Origin: Saprospiraceae bacterium
GTDB taxonomy: Bacteria > Bacteroidota > Bacteroidia > Chitinophagales > Saprospiraceae
DNA length: 64,000 bases
Assembly: GCA_029251525.1 (NCBI GenBank)
Contig: JAQXDE010000016.1
Location: 124,001 to 188,000, forward strand
Reading direction: 5' to 3'
Shown: piece by piece, positions 33,074 to 41,954 of the stretch
How positions within the stretch are numbered: position 1 is the stretch's first letter
Layout: every line of letters starts with the position of its first letter
Translations under genes and position numbers: made by a program
The notes under the pieces: model-generated
What the model was told of the DNA's origin: nothing
The model's database searches: none
What the model saw: only the letters and a program-made list of their open reading frames with translations

Positions 33074-34780
33074 ATGAAGATTAATAGTAAAAGAAATCAG
33101 AGTTTGTTTCAGTTGGGGTTATTTGCAGGAGTATTGTTATTTATCAATATTCTCGGGAATACCCTCTATAATTATTATGATTTAACAGAGGATAAAAGGT
33201 TTACATTGACTAATTCATCAGTTGAAATGATGGATAATATTAATGAGGTTGTCTATGTAAAAGTATTGTTGGAAGGAGAGTTTGGAGGAGGGTATAAAAG
33301 ATTGCAAAATTCCGTAAGAGAATTGTTGGATGACTACAGGAGTGTTTCTCCAAATTTAGAATATGACTTTGAGAATCCCTTGGAAGGTTCGATAGAGGAG
33401 GTTAATGCACGAAAGGAATTATTTGCAAAAAGTGGGATATTTCCAATCAATTTGAAAGAGTTAACTAGTGATTCCAAAAAGGAACAATTGACATATCCTT
33501 ATGCTTTAATATTTTTTCAAGGTCGTGAAACGGCAGTAAACTTATTAGAAAATAATGTCCCTGGTATGAATCCTGAATTGGCTATTAATAACTCTATTAG
33601 TTTGTTAGAGTATAAAATTACTGGAGCTGTAAAGAAATTGATGACTGTTAGAAAGCCAGTGGTGCTCTATACCACTGGACACCAGGAACTTAGTCCAATT
33701 CAAACGTCTGATCTAGATGCAGAGTTAATAAAAAATTATGATCTTAATCGAATCAACTTGGATAGTGTAGTTCAGATTAATTCAGATGTTGATGTACTTA
33801 TTGTGGCAAAGCCGCTTTTACCTTTTTCTGAAAAAGACAATTTTAAAATTGATCAATATGTGATGAATGGAGGTCGAGTTTTATGGCTTTTGGATAAGGT
33901 TGGAGCGAGTATCGATAGTATGAGGATCACAGGTCAACATTTGGCGATGCCAATGGAGTTGAATTTGGATAGGCTACTTTTCAGATATGGGGCAAGGATC
34001 CAACCTAACTTAGTGATGGATTTGGAATGTACTCCAATTGCTTTACAAACTGGAGTTATCGGTGATAAGCCACAATTTGAGTTGTTTCCGTGGTTCTTTT
34101 ATCCAAGAGTTTCTTCAAGGTCTGTTCATCCAGTAGTAAAGGGTATTGATCGAGTCAACCTCTTTTTTCCAAATGTGATAGATACAATCGAAACACGTGG
34201 AGGAGCTGTTAAAAAAGAGATCTTATTGACGACTTCTGATTACAGCCGTTATCAAAGAGTACCTGTGAATTTAACCTTTGAAATATTAAGGGACAAACCA
34301 AATCCTGATGTCTATAATAAAAAGAACTTACCATTAGCTGTTTTACTTGAAGGTCGTTTTCCCTCTGAATATGAAAACAGAGTAACTGAATCACTACTTT
34401 CTGGCTTACGAGATTTAAATATAGATTATAAAAAAGTGAGCGCACCAACACGGATGATTGTGGTTTCGGATGGTGATGTAGCAATAAGTAGATTAGATCG
34501 ACAAACTCAAAAACCATTACCACTGGGATTAAATCCTTTTGATAAATATCAATATGCAAATAAACAGTTTTTAATGAATGCCATTGAATATTTACATGAT
34601 GATAAAGGAGTGATTGAGGCAAGAGGAAAAGAGGTGAAATTGCGTCTATTGGATAGAGTAAAAGCAAAAGAGGAGAAAACGAAATGGCAGTTATTCAATA
34701 TTTTATTTCCTATTGTTGGTTTAGTATTATTTGGGATTATTTATAATTGGTTGCGACGAAAGAGGTTTGCATCGCAATAA
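33074..34780 (+). CDS. gldG: Gliding-motility ABC transporter component GldG
   Basis: The 568-residue protein has one N-terminal membrane helix (about 12-32), a long periplasmic part and one C-terminal helix (about 543-560) followed by the basic tail RRKRFASQ. Characteristic segments are YYDLTEDKRFTLTNSSVEMM, the KPVVLYTTGHQELSP strand (GldG/IFT52-like fold) and NGGRVLWLLDKV. In GldFG systems this subunit is thought to act in the periplasm with GldF. The following DUF4340 gene is 73 bases downstream. The length matches GldG of other Bacteroidota. Confidence 0.93.
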   Translation: MKINSKRNQSLFQLGLFAGVLLFINILGNTLYNYYDLTEDKRFTLTNSSVEMMDNINEVVYVKVLLEGEFGGGYKRLQNSVRELLDDYRSVSPNLEYDFENPLEGSIEEVNARKELFAKSGIFPINLKELTSDSKKEQLTYPYALIFFQGRETAVNLLENNVPGMNPELAINNSISLLEYKITGAVKKLMTVRKPVVLYTTGHQELSPIQTSDLDAELIKNYDLNRINLDSVVQINSDVDVLIVAKPLLPFSEKDNFKIDQYVMNGGRVLWLLDKVGASIDSMRITGQHLAMPMELNLDRLLFRYGARIQPNLVMDLECTPIALQTGVIGDKPQFELFPWFFYPRVSSRSVHPVVKGIDRVNLFFPNVIDTIETRGGAVKKEILLTTSDYSRYQRVPVNLTFEILRDKPNPDVYNKKNLPLAVLLEGRFPSEYENRVTESLLSGLRDLNIDYKKVSAPTRMIVVSDGDVAISRLDRQTQKPLPLGLNPFDKYQYANKQFLMNAIEYLHDDKGVIEARGKEVKLRLLDRVKAKEEKTKWQLFNILFPIVGLVLFGIIYNWLRRKRFASQ

Positions 34781-34853
34781 TTTTTTGAGAAAACGTTTTT
34801 GTTGAAATTGGTGTAAACTTATTTTTTCAAAACATAAAACATAAAATGTAAAC

Positions 34854-35888
34854 ATGAAAAGAACATTAATCTTATTAATTCTATTTTTAGTTCTAGGAAC
34901 GGGGGCTTATTTCTTAGTGAAAAATAAAGATAATTCATCTACAACCTCTTGGAACGAAGCAGGTGATTTTGCTGTTGATAATGTCGATGAAATATATAAA
35001 ATATTTATTGCAGATAGACAAGATTATAGAGTTTTGTTGGAAAGAAAGAATGGATATTGGACATATAATAAAAAATTTAAAGCAAAAAATACTCAAATCA
35101 ATGACTTGCTAAATACTATAAGAGGGGTCCGAATGAAATATACTACTCCTCGTGGTGCTGAAGATAATATGCGTAAAAACTTGGCCACTTCTGGTGTTAA
35201 GGTGGAAATATATGACAAGAATGATAATAAGTTAAAAGTATACTACGTAGGTGGTTCGACCGCTAATAGTCTTGGAACCTATTACATAATGGAAGGTTCA
35301 ACTGAGCCTTATGTGATGCATATTCCAAGTTTTCAAGGAATGCTAAAAGGAAAGTTTATGAAGCAAGATGATGATTGGAAAGATTTGATTATGTATGGGG
35401 AGCAAGTGGAAGATATTCAATCTGTTTCAGTTGCTTATCCCAAGCAAAAAAGTAAATCTTTTATCATAGATAGAAAAGGTGCAGGTGAGTATGCCGTCAA
35501 ACCATTTTACGAAGGAACTCCTAAAATTGAAAAACCTGTTTTGAATGCGGCAGTTGAAAAATATTTGACAGGGTATAGTGTTATGATGGCAGAGGCTTTT
35601 GAAAATAAAAACTCATTGCGTGATTCCATTGTCAATACATTACCATTTGCATCAATTTCAATAACCAATACCCAAGGGAATACAAAAGTAGGTCGATTAT
35701 TCCCTATTCCTCAACTAGATCAATATGGTAATCCAGTTTTAAGTACAGGAGTTGGAATGAAAGGTAAGCAATCTATTTATCGATATTTTGCTGACTATAA
35801 AGATGAATATGGTGATAGTTTTAGGTTGGTGCAACACCGAAATTTTGAAAGATTATTTTGGAGTTACGATTACTTTTTTTCTCAATAG
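34854..35888 (+). CDS. DUF4340 domain-containing membrane-anchored protein
   Basis: The 344-residue protein has an N-terminal helix (about 4-21) and a DUF4340 body: FAVDNVDEIYKIFIADRQ, GYWTYNKKFKAKNTQINDLL, KVYYVGGSTANSLGTYY. DUF4340 proteins commonly follow GldG-type genes in ABC-2 clusters of many phyla, so this is probably the fourth subunit of the same transporter. It faces the periplasm. The gene ends 39 bases before the next ORF, and no terminator separates them. The exact role is unknown. Confidence 0.85.
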   Translation: MKRTLILLILFLVLGTGAYFLVKNKDNSSTTSWNEAGDFAVDNVDEIYKIFIADRQDYRVLLERKNGYWTYNKKFKAKNTQINDLLNTIRGVRMKYTTPRGAEDNMRKNLATSGVKVEIYDKNDNKLKVYYVGGSTANSLGTYYIMEGSTEPYVMHIPSFQGMLKGKFMKQDDDWKDLIMYGEQVEDIQSVSVAYPKQKSKSFIIDRKGAGEYAVKPFYEGTPKIEKPVLNAAVEKYLTGYSVMMAEAFENKNSLRDSIVNTLPFASISITNTQGNTKVGRLFPIPQLDQYGNPVLSTGVGMKGKQSIYRYFADYKDEYGDSFRLVQHRNFERLFWSYDYFFSQ

Positions 35889-35927
35889 TTACGCGGTTAA
35901 GTAAACGTCAATTTTGGTAATTTCCCT

Positions 35928-37169
35928 ATGAAGAAAACAATTTACCCAACTACACTTTTCTTGGTGCTTTTTCTTTTTCAAAGTGCTCACCTTAATTTAG
36001 AATGGGGTTTTTTTGGGCATCGGTTAATCAATCGTATGGCAGTTTTTACTTTGCCTCCTGGTATGATGATTTTTTATAAAAAAAACATTGAGTATGTTTC
36101 TGACCATGCCGTTGATCCTGACAAAAGAAGGTATGCAACAAAGCATGAGGCAGTTCGACATTATATCGATTTGGACATTTGGGGAGAATATCCTTTTGAA
36201 AATTTTCCAAGAACTCAAATTGGTGCATTAATGAAATATACGGATGTGTTTGTTATTGATAAACAAAATGATACAACCCTAGTTTTAGGAAATGAGCTTC
36301 GAATAGATGAAGATAAATTTTTTATTAAGTTTCGATATCAAGAGAACAAAGAAGTAGTCATTCCAAAAAAGAAATTCCAATCTTTTTTTTATAACAATAT
36401 ACTTGCAAAATATTATGATGATGTATGGGAACTAGATTTAGATAGTTTTCAGTTGTATTTTGATGAGTTTTTTCCGACATCGAATGGGTACAAAGTTATC
36501 GCAGAGGATAAGTTTTCAGAATATGGTGTATTACCTTTCCATTTAATGAGAATGCAAAATAAATTGACTAAAGCATTTGAAAATAAAGATGCAAAATCCA
36601 TTTTGCGAATCTCAGCTGATTATGGACATTATATTGGTGATGCTCATGTCCCGTTACACACTACCGAAAATTATAACGGTCAATTGACCAATCAAATTGG
36701 AATTCATGCCTTTTGGGAAAGTCGAATACCTGAATTATTCGCAGAGGAAGAATATGATTTTTTTGTAGGTAAAGCTGAATACGTTGAGAATAAAGTAGAT
36801 TATTTTTGGGATATAATATTGACAAGTCATCAATTAGTTGATAGTGTTTTATTAATTGAAGCTGATATGGTGAAGGCATTTCCAGAGGATAAACAATTTT
36901 GTTTTGACAATCGAAATGACTTAACAGTTAGAACACAATGTCGAGCTTTTGCTGAAGCATATTCTGATCGGATGCAAGGAATGGTAGAGGAAAGGATGAC
37001 AAGTTCTGTCTACTCTTTAGGAAGTCTTTGGTATACGGCATGGGTAGATGCTGGCCAACCAGATTTGGCTGATCTAGGAAATGAGGAATTAACAGAACGA
37101 GAAAAAAAAGAATTGGAGGAATTGAATAATTCAGTTCGTAGTGGTGATATTAAAGGACGAGAACATTAA
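35928..37169 (+). CDS. Secreted zinc-dependent S1/P1-nuclease / phospholipase C-like protein
   Basis: The 413-residue protein has a signal peptide (about residues 1-22). The mature part opens with WGFFGHRLINRMAVF (W26, H31), as in P1/S1 nucleases, where the N-terminal Trp and the following His bind zinc. Further ligand candidates are D59/H60/D63 (VSDHAVDPDKRR), H78 and D81 (RHYIDLD) and the ISADYGHYIGDAHVPLH segment around residue 230, followed by GIHAFWES. The C-terminal 60 residues are acidic. It may hydrolyse nucleic acids or phosphodiesters in the periplasm or outside. Annotation pipelines usually place this Bacteroidota type in the zinc-dependent phospholipase C family. Confidence 0.8.
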   Translation: MKKTIYPTTLFLVLFLFQSAHLNLEWGFFGHRLINRMAVFTLPPGMMIFYKKNIEYVSDHAVDPDKRRYATKHEAVRHYIDLDIWGEYPFENFPRTQIGALMKYTDVFVIDKQNDTTLVLGNELRIDEDKFFIKFRYQENKEVVIPKKKFQSFFYNNILAKYYDDVWELDLDSFQLYFDEFFPTSNGYKVIAEDKFSEYGVLPFHLMRMQNKLTKAFENKDAKSILRISADYGHYIGDAHVPLHTTENYNGQLTNQIGIHAFWESRIPELFAEEEYDFFVGKAEYVENKVDYFWDIILTSHQLVDSVLLIEADMVKAFPEDKQFCFDNRNDLTVRTQCRAFAEAYSDRMQGMVEERMTSSVYSLGSLWYTAWVDAGQPDLADLGNEELTEREKKELEELNNSVRSGDIKGREH

Positions 37170-37277
37170 TTAGTAGTTAATTATTTTTAAAGTTAGAATC
37201 TCTCTCATTGTTTTAACCATTAAGCCTAGCATTACACCAAATAAAACGATGATTAAAATTATTTAGGATTTTTCCAT
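37170..37277 (-). pseudogene. Possible small membrane-protein gene with an internal TAA
   Basis: On the minus strand a frame of exactly 36 codons starts ATG GAA AAA TCC, meets TAA as codon 5, then continues IILIIVLFGVMLGLMVKTMR and EILTLKIINY to TAA at 37170-37172. The hydrophobic, then basic layout resembles a real small membrane protein, and the interruption is a single codon. It abuts the stop of the plus-strand gene. Chance is possible at this length. Confidence 0.25.
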
Positions 37278-37305
37278 TGTGATTCATCATTAACAATTAC
37301 AAAGA

Positions 37306-38283
37306 ATGAGTTTATTTAAAGGTCAAATTGGTTTAGTATTTAAAGGAGTGGCAATGGGTATTGCTGAGGTAATTCCAGGTGTATCTGGCGGTACCATTGC
37401 ATTCATTACTGGTATTTATGAAAAATTGATTAATACAATAAAAGCTTTCAGTCCATCTTTGATTGGTGTTTTTCAAAAAGATGGATTAACCGGTGTATGG
37501 AAAGCGATAAATGGTAATTTTTTAGTTGCATTGTTGTTTGGAATGGTTGGAGGAATTGTTGTCGGAGTTTTTGGAGTGACTCATTTATTAGAAGAATTTC
37601 CTCAGCATCTTTGGGGTTTTTTCTTTGGATTAATTATCGCATCAGCCATATACATTGGCAAGCAAGTTTCGAGTTGGGGAGCGATTGAAATAGTTGGATT
37701 ATTATTAGGGACTGGAATTGCTTACTATATTACTATTGCTAGCCCTGCAAGTGGAAATGAAGCGCTGTGGTTTGTATTTCTCTCTGGAATGATAGCAATA
37801 TCAGCTTTGATTTTACCTGGAATTTCAGGGAGTTTTATTTTGTTGTTGATGGGGATGTATACATTTATTTTACCAAAGGTAAAAGAAGCTTTGACAACTT
37901 TTAGCTCGGAGAGTTTGATCATTACTGGAGTTTTCGCGATGGGTTGTTTGGTTGGAATTACTTCGATATCAAGAGTGATTTCATGGATGTTTGATCATTA
38001 CAAAAATACAACTTTAGCTGTGTTGACAGGTTTTATGGTAGGATCATTAAATAAAGTTTGGCCTTGGAGAAATACAACTCAATGGATAGATAAAGAGTCT
38101 GGAGAAATTCTTTTGAATGTCGAAAATTATGTAGCTCCAGCTAATTTGAAAATATTAAAAGAGGTGAGTGTTTCCCCGAATAATTTTTTGGAGGAGCCAC
38201 ATTTGATGCCAGTTTTTATTTTAATGGTTATTGGGTTTTTAGTAGTTTTTGGATTAGAGAAGATTGGAGGTGAAAATGCCTGA
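37306..38283 (+). CDS. DUF368 domain membrane protein (PopT-type polyprenyl-phosphate translocase family)
   Basis: The 325-residue protein has about nine membrane segments and the DUF368 signature KGVAMGIAEVIPGVSGGTIA near residue 13-32, with the inverted-repeat partner LILPGISGSFILLLMGMY at about 168-185. Members of DUF368 have been linked experimentally to recycling of undecaprenyl phosphate across the inner membrane, so a role in cell-wall lipid carrier recycling is likely but inherited from the family. The gene stands alone with a strong terminator 25 bases after the stop. Confidence 0.9.
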   Translation: MSLFKGQIGLVFKGVAMGIAEVIPGVSGGTIAFITGIYEKLINTIKAFSPSLIGVFQKDGLTGVWKAINGNFLVALLFGMVGGIVVGVFGVTHLLEEFPQHLWGFFFGLIIASAIYIGKQVSSWGAIEIVGLLLGTGIAYYITIASPASGNEALWFVFLSGMIAISALILPGISGSFILLLMGMYTFILPKVKEALTTFSSESLIITGVFAMGCLVGITSISRVISWMFDHYKNTTLAVLTGFMVGSLNKVWPWRNTTQWIDKESGEILLNVENYVAPANLKILKEVSVSPNNFLEEPHLMPVFILMVIGFLVVFGLEKIGGENA

Positions 38284-38308
38284 TTAAATTGACATTATAA
38301 ATATTAAG

Positions 38309-38346
38309 AAGCCTCGAACCAATTAAATTTGATTCGAGGCTTTTTT
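38309..38346 (+). terminator. Terminator of the DUF368 gene
   Basis: AAGCCTCGAA (38309-38318) pairs with TTCGAGGCTT (38333-38342), with a 14-base loop and a T6 tail. Confidence 0.88.
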
Positions 38347-38411
38347 GTGAAAATGACTTAATGTATCAAAACTATTATTTTTTTAATGCTCCAAAGAATT
38401 GAGTATTTAGT

Positions 38412-39212
38412 TTAAGCATTTTCATGTTTTTGTTTTTTCATCTCCTGTTTACGAATTAAATTCTTTTGATATTTTCCTTGTGCAATATCAGTCAAAATTA
38501 AAATGATTAGGATAAAATAAAAAGTGGATTTACTCATTTGTTCCACTGGTTGTCCGCCTATTTTTAGGTGGGCAAGGTGACCACCTTCTGTCACCAACAT
38601 GATTCCAACTAAGAATAAAATAAATAAGCCTAAGACCTCGTACATTCTATTTTTTGATAAAAAATCCGATATTTTATCAGCCATCACAATCATTAATATC
38701 CCACCAATGATAATGGCTGTAGCCATTACCCAAAGTATATTTGTTAAAGCAATTGCACTTAAAATAGAATCAAATGAAAAGACTAAGTTCATTATTACTA
38801 TCATAAAAATAACTTGACCAACAGATTTTTCTCTACCTTTCTTAGAAGCATCACTTTCATCTTGGAAGGCAATCATGTGCCAGATTTCTTTGATGGCAGT
38901 ATAAATAATAAATGCCCCACCAGCCAAAACAATCAAACTATGTCCATTGAATACTCCATGGAAAATATTCCCAAAATCAATAGTGAAGAGTTCTCCTTGA
39001 ACAAGATCAATTAACTTAATCAAAACAAAAAGTAGTATGATTCTTAAAATTATCGCTAATCCAATCCCTACTTTTCGTACATAACTTCTTCTTTCTGCAG
39101 GAGCATTTTTCGACTCTAAAGAAATATATAGTAGATTGTCAAAACCTAATACAGCTTGAAGTAAAACAAGCATTACGAGTGTTCCAAGATTTTGGATAAG
39201 TGTTGGTTCCAT
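38412..39212 (-). CDS. TerC family integral membrane protein
   Basis: The 266-residue protein has seven or eight membrane helices and the two family motifs with acidic residues inside the membrane: LGFDNLLYI (D25) and FSFDSILSAI (D148), placed in inverted-repeat positions. TerC proteins are linked to tellurite resistance and, more recently, to manganese export that supports metalation of secreted proteins. No ter genes lie nearby, so a metal-homeostasis role is more likely than tellurite resistance. The C-terminal tail is highly basic (KYQKNLIRKQEMKKQKHENA). Confidence 0.88.
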   Translation of the reverse strand: MEPTLIQNLGTLVMLVLLQAVLGFDNLLYISLESKNAPAERRSYVRKVGIGLAIILRIILLFVLIKLIDLVQGELFTIDFGNIFHGVFNGHSLIVLAGGAFIIYTAIKEIWHMIAFQDESDASKKGREKSVGQVIFMIVIMNLVFSFDSILSAIALTNILWVMATAIIIGGILMIVMADKISDFLSKNRMYEVLGLFILFLVGIMLVTEGGHLAHLKIGGQPVEQMSKSTFYFILIILILTDIAQGKYQKNLIRKQEMKKQKHENA

Positions 39213-39459
39213 ATTTTTTAAAATATTAAATTTAATTTTTTAATTAAACCCAAACATAACTATTCTTAATTTATTTCGTGATAAAAAATGTCATCAAATA
39301 GCCTAAATTTCTACCATAAAAACAATTTTTCAAAAATCGAAGACGTTTAGTTCTCTATAAAGTCCAAAAAAATTAAATAAAGATCTTATATGTAACAAAC
39401 TTTACGATTCAATAACTGGTAATTTCGATACCTAACTACCTATTTTCAAATTTCTAAAT

Positions 39460-40344
39460 ATGATAAGAATGAATCGTTTTCTAACAACTTGTATTGTTTT
39501 AATATTCCCGTTTTTATTAATTGCTCAAGATTCCGAAGTTGGTTTAATTCTCGGAACAACAGGCTATACTGGTGATATTACTCCGAGTAATAATTATTTT
39601 AGTACCGGCAAAAGGCATGCATCTCTTGGAGTTTTTTTACGAAAAGATCTTAATCGTTTTACAGCCGTAAGAGGTACATTTACTTACGGAAAATATTCTG
39701 GTGATGATGCTAATTCAAAAATTGAGGGTATCCAAAATCGAAATTTAAGTTTCCAGTCTAACTTACTTGAATTATCATTAGTTGGAGAAATAAATCCTTT
39801 TGGAACTAATTCAACTGGAGAAAAAATACAACCTTATTTGTTTGGAGGTATTGCAGTTTTTCATTTTAATCCTGAAACAAATTACAATGGTCAATTGGTT
39901 GAATTACAGCCTCTAGGTACAGAAGGTCAAGGCATGGATGACTTTGATAAACCATATAAGTTGACTCAGATTTCAATTCCGTTAGGGGTAGGGGTGAAAT
40001 ACCAAATTACCGATAGAATCAATCTCGGAGTCGATTTCGGAGTTCGAAAGACATTTACCGATTATTTGGATGATGTGAGTGGAACTTATGTCAATTACAA
40101 TGATTTATTTGAAGGGAATGGACAACTGGCAGCTGCTCTTGGAAATAGGTCAGGGGAGCTAAATCAAGAGGGAAACATTCCTGAAATACTACCAACTGGC
40201 TCTCAAAGAGGAAACCCTCTTCAGGACGACTGGTATTTTACTGCTGGCGTCACTTTTGGATATAAATTTTCTACAAGAACTAGAAATTATAAAGGTCGAA
40301 ATCCTACAGGTAGAGAGTTTGGTTGTCCAGGAAAGAATCTTTAA
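39460..40344 (+). CDS. Outer-membrane beta-barrel protein, DUF6089-like
   Basis: The 294-residue protein has a signal peptide (about residues 1-22, ending LLIAQ) and an alternating strand pattern. Typical segments are EVGLILGTTGYTGDITPSNN, ASLGVFLRKDLNRFTAVRGT, PYLFGGIAVFHFNP and GVGVKYQITDRINLGVDFG. These match DUF6089 proteins of Bacteroidota. The body should form a small outer-membrane barrel. The last 25 residues are Arg-rich and end in GKNL, an unusual, non-barrel tail. The gene is monocistronic with a terminator hairpin 48 bases downstream. Confidence 0.85.
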   Translation: MIRMNRFLTTCIVLIFPFLLIAQDSEVGLILGTTGYTGDITPSNNYFSTGKRHASLGVFLRKDLNRFTAVRGTFTYGKYSGDDANSKIEGIQNRNLSFQSNLLELSLVGEINPFGTNSTGEKIQPYLFGGIAVFHFNPETNYNGQLVELQPLGTEGQGMDDFDKPYKLTQISIPLGVGVKYQITDRINLGVDFGVRKTFTDYLDDVSGTYVNYNDLFEGNGQLAAALGNRSGELNQEGNIPEILPTGSQRGNPLQDDWYFTAGVTFGYKFSTRTRNYKGRNPTGREFGCPGKNL

Positions 40345-40391
40345 AACTCTATTTTCATTCTCCCTTGAAAACAGGAAGCAAACTTTAAATC

Positions 40392-40424
40392 AAAACGAGT
40401 GCCTCGAAAGGGGACTCGTTTTAT
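40392..40424 (+). terminator. Terminator of the DUF6089-like gene
   Basis: AAAACGAGT (40392-40400) pairs with ACTCGTTTT (40414-40422) with a 13-base loop. Confidence 0.75.
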
Positions 40425-40591
40425 AGATGTCATATGGTTTAATGCTAAATTTGACTCTAAAAAATTAAAAGTAATCTAAGCCATTTTTTGTATATTTAGA
40501 AATTAAATCTGAGTTGGAAGGTCAAACATAAAAATCTAAAGGAAACAAATAAAAGTAAATTTTTTATCCTTTTTTTGAGAATAAGAGTTAC

Positions 40592-41887
40592 TTATCTGCC
40601 TCTCTCATAAAATTGAACAATCCGTTCATCCGTTATTACATCCTTTGGAGTAATTTTATTTTTTAGAACAATGCCTTCCAGTGTCCTGCATCGACTTAAA
40701 GCAACATAAGTTTGTCCACTTTCAAATGCTCCTTTTCCCATGTCAATAATTATTTTATCGAAGGTTTTTCCTTGGCTTTTATGAATCGTGACAGCCCAAG
40801 CTAAACGTAAAGGGTATTGTTTGAAACTTCCTGTCACTTCTGTTTCAATTTCATCTTTAGCGTTGATTTTATATTTCATGATCTCCCATTCGAGTTGTTC
40901 CACTTTAATAATTCTCTGAGAACCATCAGGATTTTCCAGAGCTACTTTTATTTCATCAGGTTCAAGAGATACGATTTTTCCAATCGTTCCATTGACAAAT
41001 TTTTGATCAGGATCATTTTTGATGAACATTACTTGTGCATTCATTTTCAACTGCAAAAGAGGTTCTGTTGGAAATCTACGGTCATTAAAAGTTCCTGAGA
41101 CTTTAGCTATATAAGATCGTTCTAATGTGTTTAATTTTTTAAGCTCTCGATTATTGATTGCATCAACGGTGGCATTTCGTGGAGAAAGCGTTATATAAAA
41201 ATCTTCCGATTGAAAATCTGGCAAATACCTTTCATTTAAGTCATCCAAATCATCATAATCTGTATGATTTAATCTTACTGCATCAAGAAGACGAATAAAG
41301 TGTCTAGAGTTTTGTCGATAAGTTTGATGTAATTCCAGCATTTCCATTTCAAACCCATTTTGGAAAATTTTTGCTGAGAAAAAATATGCACTATCATAAA
41401 ATGATTGAAAAAGTTGGCGTTCCGCATTTGAACTAACCACAGGAGGTAATTGAAACAAGTCGCCAAAAAATATCATCTGAACTCCTCCAAAAGGTAATCC
41501 CGGCTGTGTTCCATTTAACCTCAAAAAAGCATCCATATTATCAATCATATCCGCACGAACCATCGAAATCTCATCGATGATAATTACGTCTAATTTCTGA
41601 TAAATTTTATTATACCTTACTTTTTTAACTTCAGATCGCTGAAGCGGTTTTCCGGGGAATCTAAAAAAAGAATGGATGGTTGTGCCTTGTACATTTAAGG
41701 CTGCAATACCTGTAGGTGCTAGGACTACGCATTTTTTATGGGTCGTATTTCGAAATAATTGAAGCAAGGTACTTTTACCTGTTCCAGCTCGTCCTGTTAC
41801 AAAGACATTCGTTTTGGTTTTTTCTAAAAGGTCTAGTGCCGCTTTAAAATCGCCGTTGAGTTGTATGGGTTGTAGATCATTTTTCAT
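40592..41887 (-). CDS. Pif1/RecD2-like AAA helicase
   Basis: With the ATG at 41887 the protein has 431 residues; an upstream ATG at 41944 would add a hydrophobic stretch that is not typical and would nearly touch the divergent gene. Motifs are Walker A TGRAGTGKSTLL, APTGIAALNVQG (motif Ia), Walker B VIIIDEISMV, GDLFQLPPV (motif III), VTIHKSQGKTFD and YVALSRCRTLEGI. This is the complete set of the SF1B Pif1 group, 5'-3' DNA helicases that act on G-quadruplexes, forks and recombination intermediates. The length is the minimal core, with no accessory C-terminal domain. Confidence 0.92.
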   Translation of the reverse strand: MKNDLQPIQLNGDFKAALDLLEKTKTNVFVTGRAGTGKSTLLQLFRNTTHKKCVVLAPTGIAALNVQGTTIHSFFRFPGKPLQRSEVKKVRYNKIYQKLDVIIIDEISMVRADMIDNMDAFLRLNGTQPGLPFGGVQMIFFGDLFQLPPVVSSNAERQLFQSFYDSAYFFSAKIFQNGFEMEMLELHQTYRQNSRHFIRLLDAVRLNHTDYDDLDDLNERYLPDFQSEDFYITLSPRNATVDAINNRELKKLNTLERSYIAKVSGTFNDRRFPTEPLLQLKMNAQVMFIKNDPDQKFVNGTIGKIVSLEPDEIKVALENPDGSQRIIKVEQLEWEIMKYKINAKDEIETEVTGSFKQYPLRLAWAVTIHKSQGKTFDKIIIDMGKGAFESGQTYVALSRCRTLEGIVLKNKITPKDVITDERIVQFYERGR

Positions 41888-41954
41888 CTGAGGCGAAATT
41901 AGGTAAAAAAGCAATAGTTTTACGATTATTTGTTTTTTTATCAAAATAATCTCT

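Noticed and set aside
34209-34667. 152-codon ORF on the strand opposite gldG
   Set aside because: It lies fully inside gldG, has no family features and its composition follows from the gene on the other strand.
38412-39212. Tellurite-resistance island
   Set aside because: TerC family membership alone is not evidence; no terB, terD or terZ genes are near and a metal-export role fits better.
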